64,000 nucleotides of DNA from an uncultured Slackia sp. GTDB taxonomy: Bacteria; Actinomycetota; Coriobacteriia; Coriobacteriales; Eggerthellaceae. The notes below the pieces were generated by a model. That model had not been told where the DNA came from. It did no database searches and saw only the letters and a list, made by a program, of their open reading frames with translations. Position 1 is the stretch's first letter; every line of letters starts with the position of its first letter. Shown piece after piece: positions 8,921 to 17,540 of the stretch. The DNA lies in assembly GCF_934630525.1 (NCBI RefSeq), contig NZ_CAKTVX010000001.1:124001-188000 (forward strand). The letters are read 5' to 3'. The position numbers and the translations under genes were made by a program.

Positions 8921-9535
8921 ATGACGAAACTGGCTATCGGAATAGACCTGCACCGCTGCATCGGGTGCAACACATGCTCGATCGCTTGCAAGATGCAGAA
9001 CAACGTCCCTGATGGCATGCTGTGGAACCGCGTGCTTACCGAGGGCGTGGAAATGTTCGACGACGCTGTTGGCGTGTACCCCAACCTTTCGCGTACGTAT
9101 CTGCCGGTTGCTTGCCAGCACTGCGAGAATCCTGCATGCATGAAGGTGTGCCCGACCGGCGCCACATACAAAGATGAGCAGGGTCGCGTGGAGATTGATT
9201 ACGACCGCTGCATCGGCTGTCGTATGTGCATGGGCGCCTGTCCGTATAACGCCCGCGTGTTCAACTGGAACGAGCCTGTGCGCGCGACAGGTTTCCACTA
9301 TGGCGATGCCAGCGTGCCGGTTCGCCCACGCGGCGTGGCCGAGAAATGCAGCCTGTGCAAGGAGCGTACCGATCGCGGCGACGAGCCTATGTGCGTGCAT
9401 TGCTGCCCGGGTGATGCTCGCGTGTTCGGCGACCTGGATGATCCGGATTCAGCAGTGTCGAGGCTTTGGCGTCGTGGCGGTCATGTGCTGCTCGAGGAAA
9501 AGGGCACGCGTCCGCAAATGTTTTACGTGAACTAG
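8921..9535 (+). CDS. 4Fe-4S ferredoxin-type electron-transfer subunit (DmsB/NrfC-like)
   Basis: This subunit passes electrons between the membrane subunit and the catalytic subunit. Four cysteine clusters are visible: CIGCNTCSIAC near residue 15, CQHCENPACMKVC near 67, CIGCRMCMGAC near 98, and CSLC ... CVHCC near 145-165. They are sufficient for four [4Fe-4S] centres. The gene starts four bases after the catalytic subunit stop, so the two are tightly coupled. It has no signal peptide, consistent with co-export bound to the Tat-carrying partner. Confidence 0.93.
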   Translation: MTKLAIGIDLHRCIGCNTCSIACKMQNNVPDGMLWNRVLTEGVEMFDDAVGVYPNLSRTYLPVACQHCENPACMKVCPTGATYKDEQGRVEIDYDRCIGCRMCMGACPYNARVFNWNEPVRATGFHYGDASVPVRPRGVAEKCSLCKERTDRGDEPMCVHCCPGDARVFGDLDDPDSAVSRLWRRGGHVLLEEKGTRPQMFYVN

Positions 9536-9546
9536 GGGGTTGATGG

Positions 9547-10728
9547 ATGGATAAGCGAAAAGCCCTGTTCAGCGGGCGAACTATGGTGGTTGTTGTCGTG
9601 TTGGCGGCGGTGGTTTTAGCCGCGGTGGGCTGCTGGGTTGCCCAGCAGATGTACGGCCTGGGTATCACGGGCATGAACAACTCCAACTCATGGGGCCTGT
9701 ACATCATGGCGTTCATGTTCTTCGTCGGCCTGTCGGCTGGCGGTCTGATTGTGGCAAGCTCGGCGCACGTGTTCGGCATAGAGTCGTTTAAGCGCGTGTC
9801 GGTGCCGGCGGTCATCACGTCCATCGTATGCATCTGCTGTGCTGGCGCGTTCGTGCTCATCGACCTTGGCGGCGTGGCGCGTGTGTGGCGCATGTTCGTG
9901 GGGTTGAACTTCATCAGTCCGCTTGCGTGGGACATGATCGTTATCACGTGCTACCTGGTCATCAACGTGCTTGACCTGGTGTGGTTGGTGCGCGGCGACG
10001 AGCGCAAGGTGGCAGTGCTCTCTCGTGTGGCGCTGCCGGTTGCCATCCTGGTGCACAGCGTGACGGCATGGATTTTCGGCCTGCAGATTGCCAAGGCGTG
10101 GTACTCGGCGATCATGGCTCCCATTTTTGTGGCATCGGCCTGCGATTCGGGTCTGGCATTGCTGCTTATCTGCCTTTTGGCGCTTGACCGTGCGAAGTTG
10201 TTCAAGTTCGACCGCGATTTGATGAAGTCGTTGGCGGGGCTGCTTGCGGTGTTCGTGGCGGTGGACGCGTTCTTCATCGCCTGCGAGTGTTTGACCATGG
10301 GCTACCCGGGTGCGGGCGAGGCCGAGGCGCTGGCTATCATGGCCACCGGCAAGACGGCGCCGTTCTTCTGGTTTGAGATTATCGGTGGCTTGGCTGTGCC
10401 GTTTTTGGTACTCGTGTTCGCTCGGAATCGCGAAAAACCGGCGTGTGTGGTGCTGGCGAGTGCGCTGATAGTGCTTGGCGTGTTCTGCAAGCGTGCGTGG
10501 CTGTTGCTCACCAGCTTCACCGTGCCGAACGTCTATGGCGGCAACGGCATTACGTTGGGTACGGCTGCCGCTCAGGTAGGCGATGCCGGCGACGTGTGGA
10601 CTACGCTGGGCGTGTATGCGCCTACGCTGCCGGAGGTCGTAGTGTTTGCGGGCGTGGTGTGCGCGGGTGCGCTGGCGTACATGATCCTATCGAAGTGCGT
10701 GCTGCCAAAATGCGGTGGTGAACAATAG
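9547..10728 (+). CDS. NrfD/DmsC-like membrane anchor subunit
   Basis: The 393-residue protein is almost entirely transmembrane, with about nine or ten hydrophobic segments. The segment NNSNSWGLYIMAFMFFVGLS near residue 40 is typical of NrfD/PsrC anchors. It would oxidise menaquinol and feed the ferredoxin subunit. It lies 11 bases after the iron-sulfur gene and completes the three-subunit complex. A terminator hairpin follows immediately. Confidence 0.9.
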   Translation: MDKRKALFSGRTMVVVVVLAAVVLAAVGCWVAQQMYGLGITGMNNSNSWGLYIMAFMFFVGLSAGGLIVASSAHVFGIESFKRVSVPAVITSIVCICCAGAFVLIDLGGVARVWRMFVGLNFISPLAWDMIVITCYLVINVLDLVWLVRGDERKVAVLSRVALPVAILVHSVTAWIFGLQIAKAWYSAIMAPIFVASACDSGLALLLICLLALDRAKLFKFDRDLMKSLAGLLAVFVAVDAFFIACECLTMGYPGAGEAEALAIMATGKTAPFFWFEIIGGLAVPFLVLVFARNREKPACVVLASALIVLGVFCKRAWLLLTSFTVPNVYGGNGITLGTAAAQVGDAGDVWTTLGVYAPTLPEVVVFAGVVCAGALAYMILSKCVLPKCGGEQ

Positions 10729-10740
10729 CTATGGCGTGTA

Positions 10741-10776
10741 GGAGTCGGTTGCAATTAGTGACCGGCTCCCTTTTTC
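10741..10776 (+). terminator. terminator or attenuator between the anchor gene and the chaperone gene
   Basis: GGAGTCGGT (10741-10749) pairs with ACCGGCTCC (10761-10769) with one G-T pair. CTTTTT follows. It would reduce read-through into the chaperone gene. Confidence 0.7.
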
Positions 10777-10797
10777 GTGAGAGGTAGCGGATTGCTG

Positions 10798-11556
10798 ATG
10801 GTGGATAGGGAAACGTTTGCGCAGGTGGCGCCCTGGCTGGCGATTGCCGGCAACGCGCTTTTAACGCCGCCCTTGCAGGCAGGTGTGCAGAGTGCGGCTA
10901 TATTTGACGCTCGCCTATGGGAAGAGCTTGCGGCGTGCGAAGACGCCGAGGTGGCGAATGCAGCAGATAAGCTGGTGAAGTATCTTGACGGGCGCGAAGA
11001 GACGGCGGCCGCATCGTGGGAAGCGCAAACTGGGGTAAGTATTTTAGACGCCAGGGATGGCTCGAGTAATTTTGATGATCGAGTGCAACGCGCATCGGTG
11101 GAGTTCGCGCATCTGTTCGTGGGGCCGCCGAAACCGGCTGTTGCCCCGTGGGAGACGTTTTACTGCCAGCAGGGTTGTGCCGTCGGGTTCGGCGAGGCGA
11201 CTCATCAGATGCGCACGGCCTTGCGCGACAACGGTTTGGAGTTGGCGCAGGCGGGTAGGCAGTACGAGGACCATATGGGCATCGAGCTTCTGCTGGCAAG
11301 CGAATTATGCCGCCGAGCAGGTGAAGGCGAGGATTGGGGCGCAGATGCAGGGTGTGTTCCCTCTGCTGTGAGCGAAGGCGCGGATGCGAATACGCAAAAC
11401 GCCCTGAGCGCGGCGCAGCATGCTGTCGACTTCGTGCGCACCCGCCCGCTTTCCTGGATGTCAGCCTTGCGCGAAGCGGTAGAACGTGAATCCCCCAACG
11501 GTTTTTACGCACCTCTGTTGCAGCTAATCCAAGCGTTGTTGGAACTGGTTGCGTAA
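10798..11556 (+). CDS. TorD/DmsD-like molybdoenzyme maturation chaperone
   Basis: Chaperones of this family bind the Tat signal of a molybdoenzyme and help cofactor insertion before export. The protein shows the family's central motif, EFAHLFVGPPKPAVAPWETFY, near residue 105, followed by an all-helical C-terminal part. A low-complexity acidic insert lies near residues 185-200. The start is uncertain: ATG 10798, TTG 10792 (with AGAGG seven bases upstream) and GTG 10777 are all in frame. Its position after the oxidoreductase operon supports a role with that enzyme. Confidence 0.85.
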   Translation: MVDRETFAQVAPWLAIAGNALLTPPLQAGVQSAAIFDARLWEELAACEDAEVANAADKLVKYLDGREETAAASWEAQTGVSILDARDGSSNFDDRVQRASVEFAHLFVGPPKPAVAPWETFYCQQGCAVGFGEATHQMRTALRDNGLELAQAGRQYEDHMGIELLLASELCRRAGEGEDWGADAGCVPSAVSEGADANTQNALSAAQHAVDFVRTRPLSWMSALREAVERESPNGFYAPLLQLIQALLELVA

Positions 11557-11796
11557 GGAGGGGATATGTCGTCAGCGGTAACATAGCTGATAGTGTTTGA
11601 GGTTTGCGCTCTACTGCCCGTTCAAGACGATGCTCGCTAATTCACAGGGGCATGCGGGCGGCCATAGGGGTGGCTTGCGCGAGTTGAGAGGACCTGCTAT
11701 GGAGATATCGCACGAGGCGAGGGAAGCCGTGGTTTAGGGCTAATGCCGGGAATTAGCAATAGGGATTGCTGGTTTGCGATGGGCAAATAAGTAATC
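11557..11796. other. spacer with no recognisable gene
   Basis: The spacer opens with AAGGAGGGG followed by a six-codon ATG reading frame at 11566-11586, which I do not call as a gene. Nothing else was seen before the terminator at 11797. Confidence 0.5.
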
Positions 11797-11823
11797 GCCG
11801 GGAGCATATGCTCCCGGCTTTTT
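11797..11823 (+). terminator. Rho-independent terminator after the chaperone gene
   Basis: A perfect palindrome, GCCGGGAGCAT joined to ATGCTCCCGGC, is followed by TTTTT. It separates the chaperone gene from the convergent LUD gene. Confidence 0.88.
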
Positions 11824-11826
11824 CGT

Positions 11827-12465
11827 TTAGAAGCCCAGGTCTTCTGCGATGAGAATGACTTTAATGCGGCCAGCGTGGCGGCTATGGCGCGTGATGACGG
11901 TGTTGCAGCACATGCAGCCCGGCTCGTGGCACATGCCGCATACACCTACCGTTTCGCAGGGCGTGCCTGTGTGCAGGCGGGCGGCGTTCGGCGGGCACGC
12001 CATGGTGCGTACGCGCTTGAGGCCCTCTTCAACGTCCTTAGCGATTTTATTCATGCCCACGAGCACAATAACGTGCTTTGGTCCAAACGAGAGGCATGCT
12101 ACGCGGTTGGAGTTGCCGTCGATGTTCACGAGCTCGCCTTTGAGCGTAAGCGCATTGGCGCTCATGAAGAAGAAATCGGAATCGAAGTGCTGCAGATAGA
12201 TGGCTCGCTGCTCTTCGGGCGTGGTTGCTTTCGCGCGGTCGAGCATGGTGTAGGCGCCCGCTTCGAGCATTTCCTTCACGCCGGTTTCCTTGAAAGTCTC
12301 GGTGCCGCCCCACGCGATGCTCGAGCCTTCGGGCACAAGGGACTTCACGAGCTCGCGCGCGTCGGCGGACGTTTCACAGAAGTAGCCCTCCATTCCAGCT
12401 CGCTCAAGATTCTTGATAATCGTTTTCGACGTGGTGGCAAAGGCGTCTTTGCGAGGATCGGCCAT
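11827..12465 (-). CDS. LUD-domain protein (LutC/DUF162 type)
   Basis: The 212-residue protein matches the LUD fold found in LutB/LutC lactate-utilisation proteins, with GSSIAWGGTETFKETG near residue 45 and PNAARLHTGTPCETVGVCGMCHEPGCMC near the C-terminus. The Cys-rich tail (six Cys in about 20 residues) suggests a metal or iron-sulfur site. Stand-alone LUD proteins are common in anaerobes and mostly uncharacterised. The usual lutA and lutB partners are absent here. The gene is monocistronic and convergent with the molybdoenzyme chaperone gene. Confidence 0.85.
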   Translation of the reverse strand: MADPRKDAFATTSKTIIKNLERAGMEGYFCETSADARELVKSLVPEGSSIAWGGTETFKETGVKEMLEAGAYTMLDRAKATTPEEQRAIYLQHFDSDFFFMSANALTLKGELVNIDGNSNRVACLSFGPKHVIVLVGMNKIAKDVEEGLKRVRTMACPPNAARLHTGTPCETVGVCGMCHEPGCMCCNTVITRHSRHAGRIKVILIAEDLGF

Positions 12466-12611
12466 GATTCCCCCTTGGTTTCGGTAACGAATGCATCATG
12501 TGCATTGTCGCACCTTTTTCTGGTACAAAATATCTTTCTCCCGTTTTTCCAGGTCGTAGGGAAAAGAAGGCGCATTTGCCATGCGTCTTCGAAAAAAGTT
12601 GAAAATAATGC

Positions 12612-12640
12612 TTGCACCGAAGGGGGAAAGTGCGTAATAT
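12612..12640 (+). promoter_or_regulatory. sigma-70 promoter of the tRNA-Val/Asn cluster
   Basis: TTGCAC (12612-12617) and TAATAT (12635-12640) are separated by exactly 17 bases. Immediately upstream is an A-rich stretch, GAAAAAAGTTGAAAATAATGC, that recurs almost exactly before the tRNA-Pro promoter, consistent with an UP element. Confidence 0.85.
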
Positions 12641-12671
12641 ACATTTTCGCGCTGCGGCGCACGAAAGAAAT

Positions 12672-12746
12672 GGGCGTTTGGCTCAGGGGGAGAGCGCTTC
12701 CTTCACACGGAAGAGGTCATAAGTTCAAATCTTATAACGCCCACCA
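12672..12746 (+). tRNA. tRNA-Val (anticodon CAC)
   Basis: The acceptor stem GGGCGTT pairs with AACGCCC. The anticodon stem CTTCC/GGAAG encloses TTCACAC, giving CAC. The T-loop is TTCAAAT and CCA is encoded. Confidence 0.95.
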
Positions 12747-12752
12747 TTTCAT

Positions 12753-12827
<75 letters not shown>

Positions 12828-12838
12828 TTCAAAATTTG

Positions 12839-12860
12839 AAGCCGCCTTAGGGCGGCTTTT
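12839..12860 (+). terminator. terminator between the two tRNA-Asn genes
   Basis: AAGCCGCC TTAG GGCGGCTT forms a tight stem with a four-base loop followed by TT. It partly separates the two copies. Confidence 0.75.
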
Positions 12861-12872
12861 GATTTCGCATAT

Positions 12873-12947
<75 letters not shown>

Positions 12948-12958
12948 TCCAAAACTTC

Positions 12959-12984
12959 GGGCTCGTGCAATGCGAGCTCTTTTT
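12959..12984 (+). terminator. terminator of the tRNA cluster
   Basis: GGCTCG pairs with CGAGCT around a short loop and is followed by CTTTTT. Confidence 0.65.
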
Positions 12985-13086
12985 GTATCTTGCTCGATTC
13001 TGCAACATTTTCGCCCCGTCTATCGTGTGCAACATATGGCGCATTCGTCGAGGCCTCCCTCAAAGAATCGTCTGAAGCATTTTCGC

Positions 13087-13095
13087 TGCTATACT
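13087..13095 (+). promoter_or_regulatory. extended -10 promoter of the L,D-transpeptidase gene
   Basis: TGCTATACT is an extended -10 (TGn-TATACT), 59 bases before the start codon. There is no good -35, as is usual for extended -10 promoters. Confidence 0.45.
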
Positions 13096-13153
13096 TCTGA
13101 TTTACGACTTCGTAACAGTCGTGCTGTGTTCGATTCAAAGAAGGGTGACTGCC

Positions 13154-14845
13154 GTGGAAGGCAAGCACGCATCTCAAAATAAGCAACAAAAACCGCATCG
13201 CTCTGAGGCATTCCCTCAGTTGGACAAGGCAGAAAGTGCCGCTCATGCGGCGAAGCCCTCCATGTCGTCCGATTTCGATTTGGGTTCAATGAGCGGTGGC
13301 GTTAATCCGGTTCAGACGAGCGGCCACGGTCCCCATCGTTTTAGCGCGGCCCCCGATGCGGCTTACCCGGGGGGCAAGGTTCCGGGCGGAACTGCTGGTT
13401 CCCAGAAGTTCGCTGAAGGGCGCAGGCGCAACCCTGCTGCAATTGCTGCGCTCGTCGTTGTGGCGCTTCTGCTTGTCGTGTACGTCGCGGGCGCCGTTGT
13501 ATTCATGGGCCGCTTCTACCCGAACACCACGTTGGGCAATTTCGATTTGTCCATGAAGCCGTTCGACCAAGCTGTCGATGAACTCGAATCGGCCGAGAAA
13601 TCATACGCGCTTTCGATTTCGGGCGAGGGCTTTTCTACGAATATCACCGCGAAGCAGGGTGGCATTCAGCTCGATTCCGACAAGGTGATTGCTGCCGCGA
13701 AGGGCGGCATGAATCCCGCGCTGTGGTTTGTGAACATGTGGGGTACGCATGACGCTACCGAGAATCTGACCGCTTCGGCCGACTCGACGGCGCTTCGCAA
13801 CCTGCTCACTGAGGAAATCGAGGAATTCAACGCGGGTCAAACTGCTTCCGAAGATGCCGCGATCGTCTACGACGCCGAGTCGCACAGCTACATAATCCAG
13901 CCCGAGGTCAACGGTTCGCAGCTCGATGCGGAAGAAGTCGTGCAGCAGGCGATCACCGCCATGCTCAGCATGCAAGACACGCTCAAAATCGGCGATGACG
14001 TGGTTATCAAGCCCCAGGTGCTCTCGACCGATTCTCGCCTGATTCAGGGAACCGAAGCCGCGAACAAGCTTGTCGCGTGTGACGTGACGCTTGTGGCGCA
14101 ACTCGCCAATACGACGGAAGACATCACGCAAATCAATGCCGATGTGATTTCCCAATGGGTAACCTTCGACGAAAACTACGCTCCCGTCTTCAACGAGGCC
14201 GTTATGAGCGAATGGGCGAACGCCCTTGTTGCCTCGCTGAACACGGTAGGCTCCACGCGAACCTACACGCGTGGCGATGGCAAGCAGGTGAGCGTGAGTG
14301 GCGGCGATTACGGTTGGGCCGTTGATACCTCGTCGCTCGTGTCGACCATTGAGGACGCCGTTACCAACGGAAGCCAAGGCGAAATCTCTGTACCGTGCTC
14401 GCAAACGGGCAACGGGTTTACGGCGCCAGGCATGGATTGGGGCGCCTATTGCGACGTTGACCTTACCGAGCAACATGCGCGCTATTACGACGCGTCGGGC
14501 AACCTGCTTTGGGAGTCGGGCATTGTTTCGGGCAAACCCGGCGGTGGCGATGCGACCCCTACGGGCACCTATTATCTTAAAACCCACCAGAGTCCCTCGA
14601 TGCTGCGCGGTCCGAAGAAAGAGGATGGCAAGTACGAATGGGAATCTGAGGTGCAATACTGGATGCCGTTTGTGGGCAATCTGGTAGGCCTTCACGACGC
14701 CAGCTGGCAGCCTTCTTCGGTATTCAGCAATCCCGATGCTTACAAGACGTACGGCAGCCATGGCTGCGTGAACCTGCCCACCGATAAGGCGGCCGAGATT
14801 TACGGCATCATTCAAAACGGCGACCCGGTTATCGTGCACTGGTAA
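13154..14845 (+). CDS. membrane-anchored L,D-transpeptidase (YkuD) with peptidoglycan-binding-like repeats
   Basis: The enzyme cross-links peptidoglycan between meso-DAP residues. The order is a cytoplasmic N-terminus of about 80 residues, one transmembrane segment (AAIAALVVVALLLVVYVAGAV), two extracellular repeats of the PG_binding_4 type, and a C-terminal YkuD domain. The catalytic motif is TYGSHGCVNLP near the end, with His and Cys. The start is GTG 13154 with AAGAAGGG upstream; an in-frame GTG at 13121 lacks a site. It is monocistronic. The combination is common in Coriobacteriia and clostridia. Confidence 0.92.
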   Translation: MEGKHASQNKQQKPHRSEAFPQLDKAESAAHAAKPSMSSDFDLGSMSGGVNPVQTSGHGPHRFSAAPDAAYPGGKVPGGTAGSQKFAEGRRRNPAAIAALVVVALLLVVYVAGAVVFMGRFYPNTTLGNFDLSMKPFDQAVDELESAEKSYALSISGEGFSTNITAKQGGIQLDSDKVIAAAKGGMNPALWFVNMWGTHDATENLTASADSTALRNLLTEEIEEFNAGQTASEDAAIVYDAESHSYIIQPEVNGSQLDAEEVVQQAITAMLSMQDTLKIGDDVVIKPQVLSTDSRLIQGTEAANKLVACDVTLVAQLANTTEDITQINADVISQWVTFDENYAPVFNEAVMSEWANALVASLNTVGSTRTYTRGDGKQVSVSGGDYGWAVDTSSLVSTIEDAVTNGSQGEISVPCSQTGNGFTAPGMDWGAYCDVDLTEQHARYYDASGNLLWESGIVSGKPGGGDATPTGTYYLKTHQSPSMLRGPKKEDGKYEWESEVQYWMPFVGNLVGLHDASWQPSSVFSNPDAYKTYGSHGCVNLPTDKAAEIYGIIQNGDPVIVHW

Positions 14846-14938
14846 GCGCCACTATGTAATGCAATTATCGCAGGCCGCCTTTCGGGGCGGCTTGCTTGCG
14901 CCAAGACGCAAGGCGCGATAGAGGAAGAGGCAACGCAC

Positions 14939-17026
14939 ATGATTATGCAGGTAGAGCATCTCACGAAAAGCTTCGGCGGCAGAACGCTATTCTCCGACGC
15001 GTGCTTTCGCCTTGAGGCCCATGATCGATTGGCGCTGGTGGGCCCGAATGGCGCGGGCAAAACTACCATGTTGAAGGTCATTACTGGGCATGAAGATGCC
15101 GATTCGGGCAATGTGGTGTTCGCCAAGGGTGCCGTTGTTGGCTATTTGGAGCAGGAAGCCATCGAGATGGAAGACCGCTCCATTTTCGACGAGGTTATCT
15201 CGAGCCAGCAAGAAATTCTCGAGGCCGAGCAGCGCCTCCATGAGCTCGAGGTGAGCTTGAACGAAAATTCCACTCCCGAGAAGCTTGCCGCGTGCGGCCG
15301 TGCGCGCGAGCGCTATGAGGCACTCGGCGGGTACCGCCTTGAATCACAGGTGCGCAGCGTGTTGTTCGGTTTGGGCTTCAAGGAAGATGACATGGCTCGC
15401 CATACCGGCGATTTCTCGGGAGGCTGGCAAATGCGCATCGCGCTCGCCAAGCTGCTTATTCGCAAACCCGACTTGCTCCTGCTCGACGAGCCCACCAACC
15501 ACCTCGACCTTGAAAGCGTGAAGTGGCTTGAGGGCTTTTTGCGCGGCTACGACGGCGCGGTTGTCGTGGTAAGCCACGACCGTGCCTTTATGGACAACAT
15601 GGTCGATCGCGTCGCCGAGATTGATGCCGGCCGTCTTGAGCTGTACAAGGGCAACTATTCCGCGTATCTGAAGCAGCGCGATGAGCATATCGAGCGCCTT
15701 CGTCAGCAGGCCGAACGCCAGGCTGAGGAAATCGCGCATATGGAAGCCTTTATCGAGAAGTTCCGCTACAAGCCCACGAAGGCCAAGCAGGTGCAAGACC
15801 GCGTGAAGAAGCTCGAGAAAATCGAGCGCATCGTGGTGCCTCAGGAAAAGAAGACCGTGCACTTCAACTTCGTGCAGCCGCCGCGCACGGGCGATATGGT
15901 GGTGCGCTGCAGCGGCGTGGTCAAGCACTTCGGCGAGAAGCATGTCTACGATGGCCTCGATTTGTCGCTGTATCGCGGCGAGAAGGTCGCGCTCGTCGGC
16001 CCGAACGGCGCTGGCAAGTCGACGCTTCTGAAAATGATCGCGGGCGTGCTCGCGCCCGATGCGGGCACCATCGAATACGGCGTGCACGTGTCGAAAACCT
16101 ATTTCGCCCAGCATCAGCTTGAAGAGCTCTACCCGGGCAACACCGTGTTCGAGGAGCTCGACCACGCTGCCCCTGGTTGGACCATGAGCCAGGTTCGCAG
16201 CCTTCTCGGCGCGTTCTTGTTCACCGATGACGCTGTCGACAAGCGCGTGAGCGTGCTTTCCGGTGGCGAGAAATGTCGTTTGGCACTTGCGAAAATGCTC
16301 GTGGCGCCCGCTCCGCTTCTGTGCCTCGATGAGCCTACGAACCACCTCGATATCGCGAGCGCCGACATTCTTGAGCAGGCGCTCAACCGTTTCGAGGGCA
16401 CCGTACTGCTCATCACGCACGACCGCCACCTCATTCGCAACGTCGCGAACCGCATTATCGAGGTCGTTCCTGGCAAGGTGACCGTGTATGACGGCGATTA
16501 CGACTATTACCTGTTCAAATCGGGCCAGCTTGAAGGCGGAAGCGACCTTTCGGCGAGCTCGCTCGACGATTTCTTGAACCAGCCCGAAGGCGAGGTGCAC
16601 GATTCAGCGTCACGCTCCAAGGCGAAATCGAAAAAGGCGAAAACCACCGTATCGGGGAACGATCGCCGGAAGGGCGCGCCCGCAAAGCCTGCTGAGCCGC
16701 TTACGGCCCCGCGTGCGAGCGCACCGAAAACGAAAGAGCAGAAGCGCCGTGAGGCCGAAGCCCGTAATCGCGCATATGCGGCGCTCAAGAATCATCGCAA
16801 GCGTATCGCCGAGCTCGATCGCCAGCTCGAGCGCGACAATGCCCGCATGAAAGAGCTGCTCGAGCTTATGGCCGACCCCGATTTCTATATCAATGAAGCG
16901 GAAAGTTCCGATGCCATCGCCGAACACGGCAAACTTAAGGCGCGCATCGCCGCTGCGGAAGAGGAATGGTTCTTGCTCAACGAAGAGCTCGAAGAAGAAA
17001 TGCGCAAGCAGCAGGAGCAGGCGTAA
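14939..17026 (+). CDS. ABC-F family ATPase (Uup-like)
   Basis: There are two ATP-binding cassettes and no membrane domain. Walker A motifs are GPNGAGKTT near residue 36 and GPNGAGKST near residue 352. Signature motifs are FSGGWQMRIALAKLL and LSGGEKCRLALAKML. The linker between the cassettes is the charged P-site tRNA-interaction motif. A Lys/Ala-rich stretch and a predicted coiled coil form the C-terminus, as in Uup-type members. ABC-F proteins act on ribosomes; a resistance role is not indicated. The ATG has GAGGAAGAGG upstream. trmL begins two bases after the stop, so they are co-transcribed. Confidence 0.93.
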   Translation: MIMQVEHLTKSFGGRTLFSDACFRLEAHDRLALVGPNGAGKTTMLKVITGHEDADSGNVVFAKGAVVGYLEQEAIEMEDRSIFDEVISSQQEILEAEQRLHELEVSLNENSTPEKLAACGRARERYEALGGYRLESQVRSVLFGLGFKEDDMARHTGDFSGGWQMRIALAKLLIRKPDLLLLDEPTNHLDLESVKWLEGFLRGYDGAVVVVSHDRAFMDNMVDRVAEIDAGRLELYKGNYSAYLKQRDEHIERLRQQAERQAEEIAHMEAFIEKFRYKPTKAKQVQDRVKKLEKIERIVVPQEKKTVHFNFVQPPRTGDMVVRCSGVVKHFGEKHVYDGLDLSLYRGEKVALVGPNGAGKSTLLKMIAGVLAPDAGTIEYGVHVSKTYFAQHQLEELYPGNTVFEELDHAAPGWTMSQVRSLLGAFLFTDDAVDKRVSVLSGGEKCRLALAKMLVAPAPLLCLDEPTNHLDIASADILEQALNRFEGTVLLITHDRHLIRNVANRIIEVVPGKVTVYDGDYDYYLFKSGQLEGGSDLSASSLDDFLNQPEGEVHDSASRSKAKSKKAKTTVSGNDRRKGAPAKPAEPLTAPRASAPKTKEQKRREAEARNRAYAALKNHRKRIAELDRQLERDNARMKELLELMADPDFYINEAESSDAIAEHGKLKARIAAAEEEWFLLNEELEEEMRKQQEQA

Positions 17027-17028
17027 CC

Positions 17029-17490
17029 ATGCTGAATATCGTTCTCGTTGAACCTGAAATCCCCCAGAACACGGGCAACATCGCGCGCACGTGCGCATGC
17101 ATCGGCGCGCGGTTGCATGTGGTGGAGCCGGCGGGCTTTCGCATTACCGAGCGCAATCTGCGCCGCGCGGGCTGCGATTACTGGAACGACGTCGAAATCG
17201 TGCGCTGGGCATGCGCCGAGGAATTTTTCGAAGCGCACGCTGCCGATGAGCTGCATCTTTTCACGGGTCATGCGAGCACGACGTTTGGTGAAGTGGCGTA
17301 TTCCGACGAATGCTATTTGGTGTTCGGTCGTGAGAGCCGTGGGCTCGACGAACGTTGGATGGAGCGTTTCGCGTCGGCCTGCGTGCGCATTCCCATGCGC
17401 GATGGCATGCGCAGCTTGAATTTGAGCAACGCTGTGGCCATCGCGGCGTTCGAGGCTTTGCGACAAAACGGCTACCCTTATTTACAATAG
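17029..17490 (+). CDS. trmL: tRNA (cytidine(34)-2'-O)-methyltransferase, TrmL/SPOUT family
   Basis: This SPOUT-fold methyltransferase modifies the wobble position of leucine tRNAs. Family motifs are LVEPEIPQNTGNIARTC at the N-terminus, FGRESRGLDE in the middle and IPMRDGMRSLNLSNAVAIA at the end, which forms the trefoil-knot SAM site. At 153 residues it is the usual length. The start at 17029 is fixed by the preceding stop and by MLNIVLVEPEIPQNTG, which matches the family N-terminus. Confidence 0.93.
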   Translation: MLNIVLVEPEIPQNTGNIARTCACIGARLHVVEPAGFRITERNLRRAGCDYWNDVEIVRWACAEEFFEAHAADELHLFTGHASTTFGEVAYSDECYLVFGRESRGLDERWMERFASACVRIPMRDGMRSLNLSNAVAIAAFEALRQNGYPYLQ

Positions 17491-17540
17491 TGTGGCAGTC
17501 TGGCTAAAGCGAGAGTTTTGATATACACTATCAAATTACT

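Noticed and set aside
11566..11586. Six-codon reading frame with a strong ribosome site after the TorD-like gene
   Set aside because: Too short to call without homologues. The AAGGAGGGG could be chance or part of a lost gene.
14939..17026. Antibiotic-resistance ABC-F protein
   Set aside because: The coiled-coil C-terminal extension and housekeeping neighbourhood fit an Uup-like factor, and no resistance-type interdomain linker was evident.
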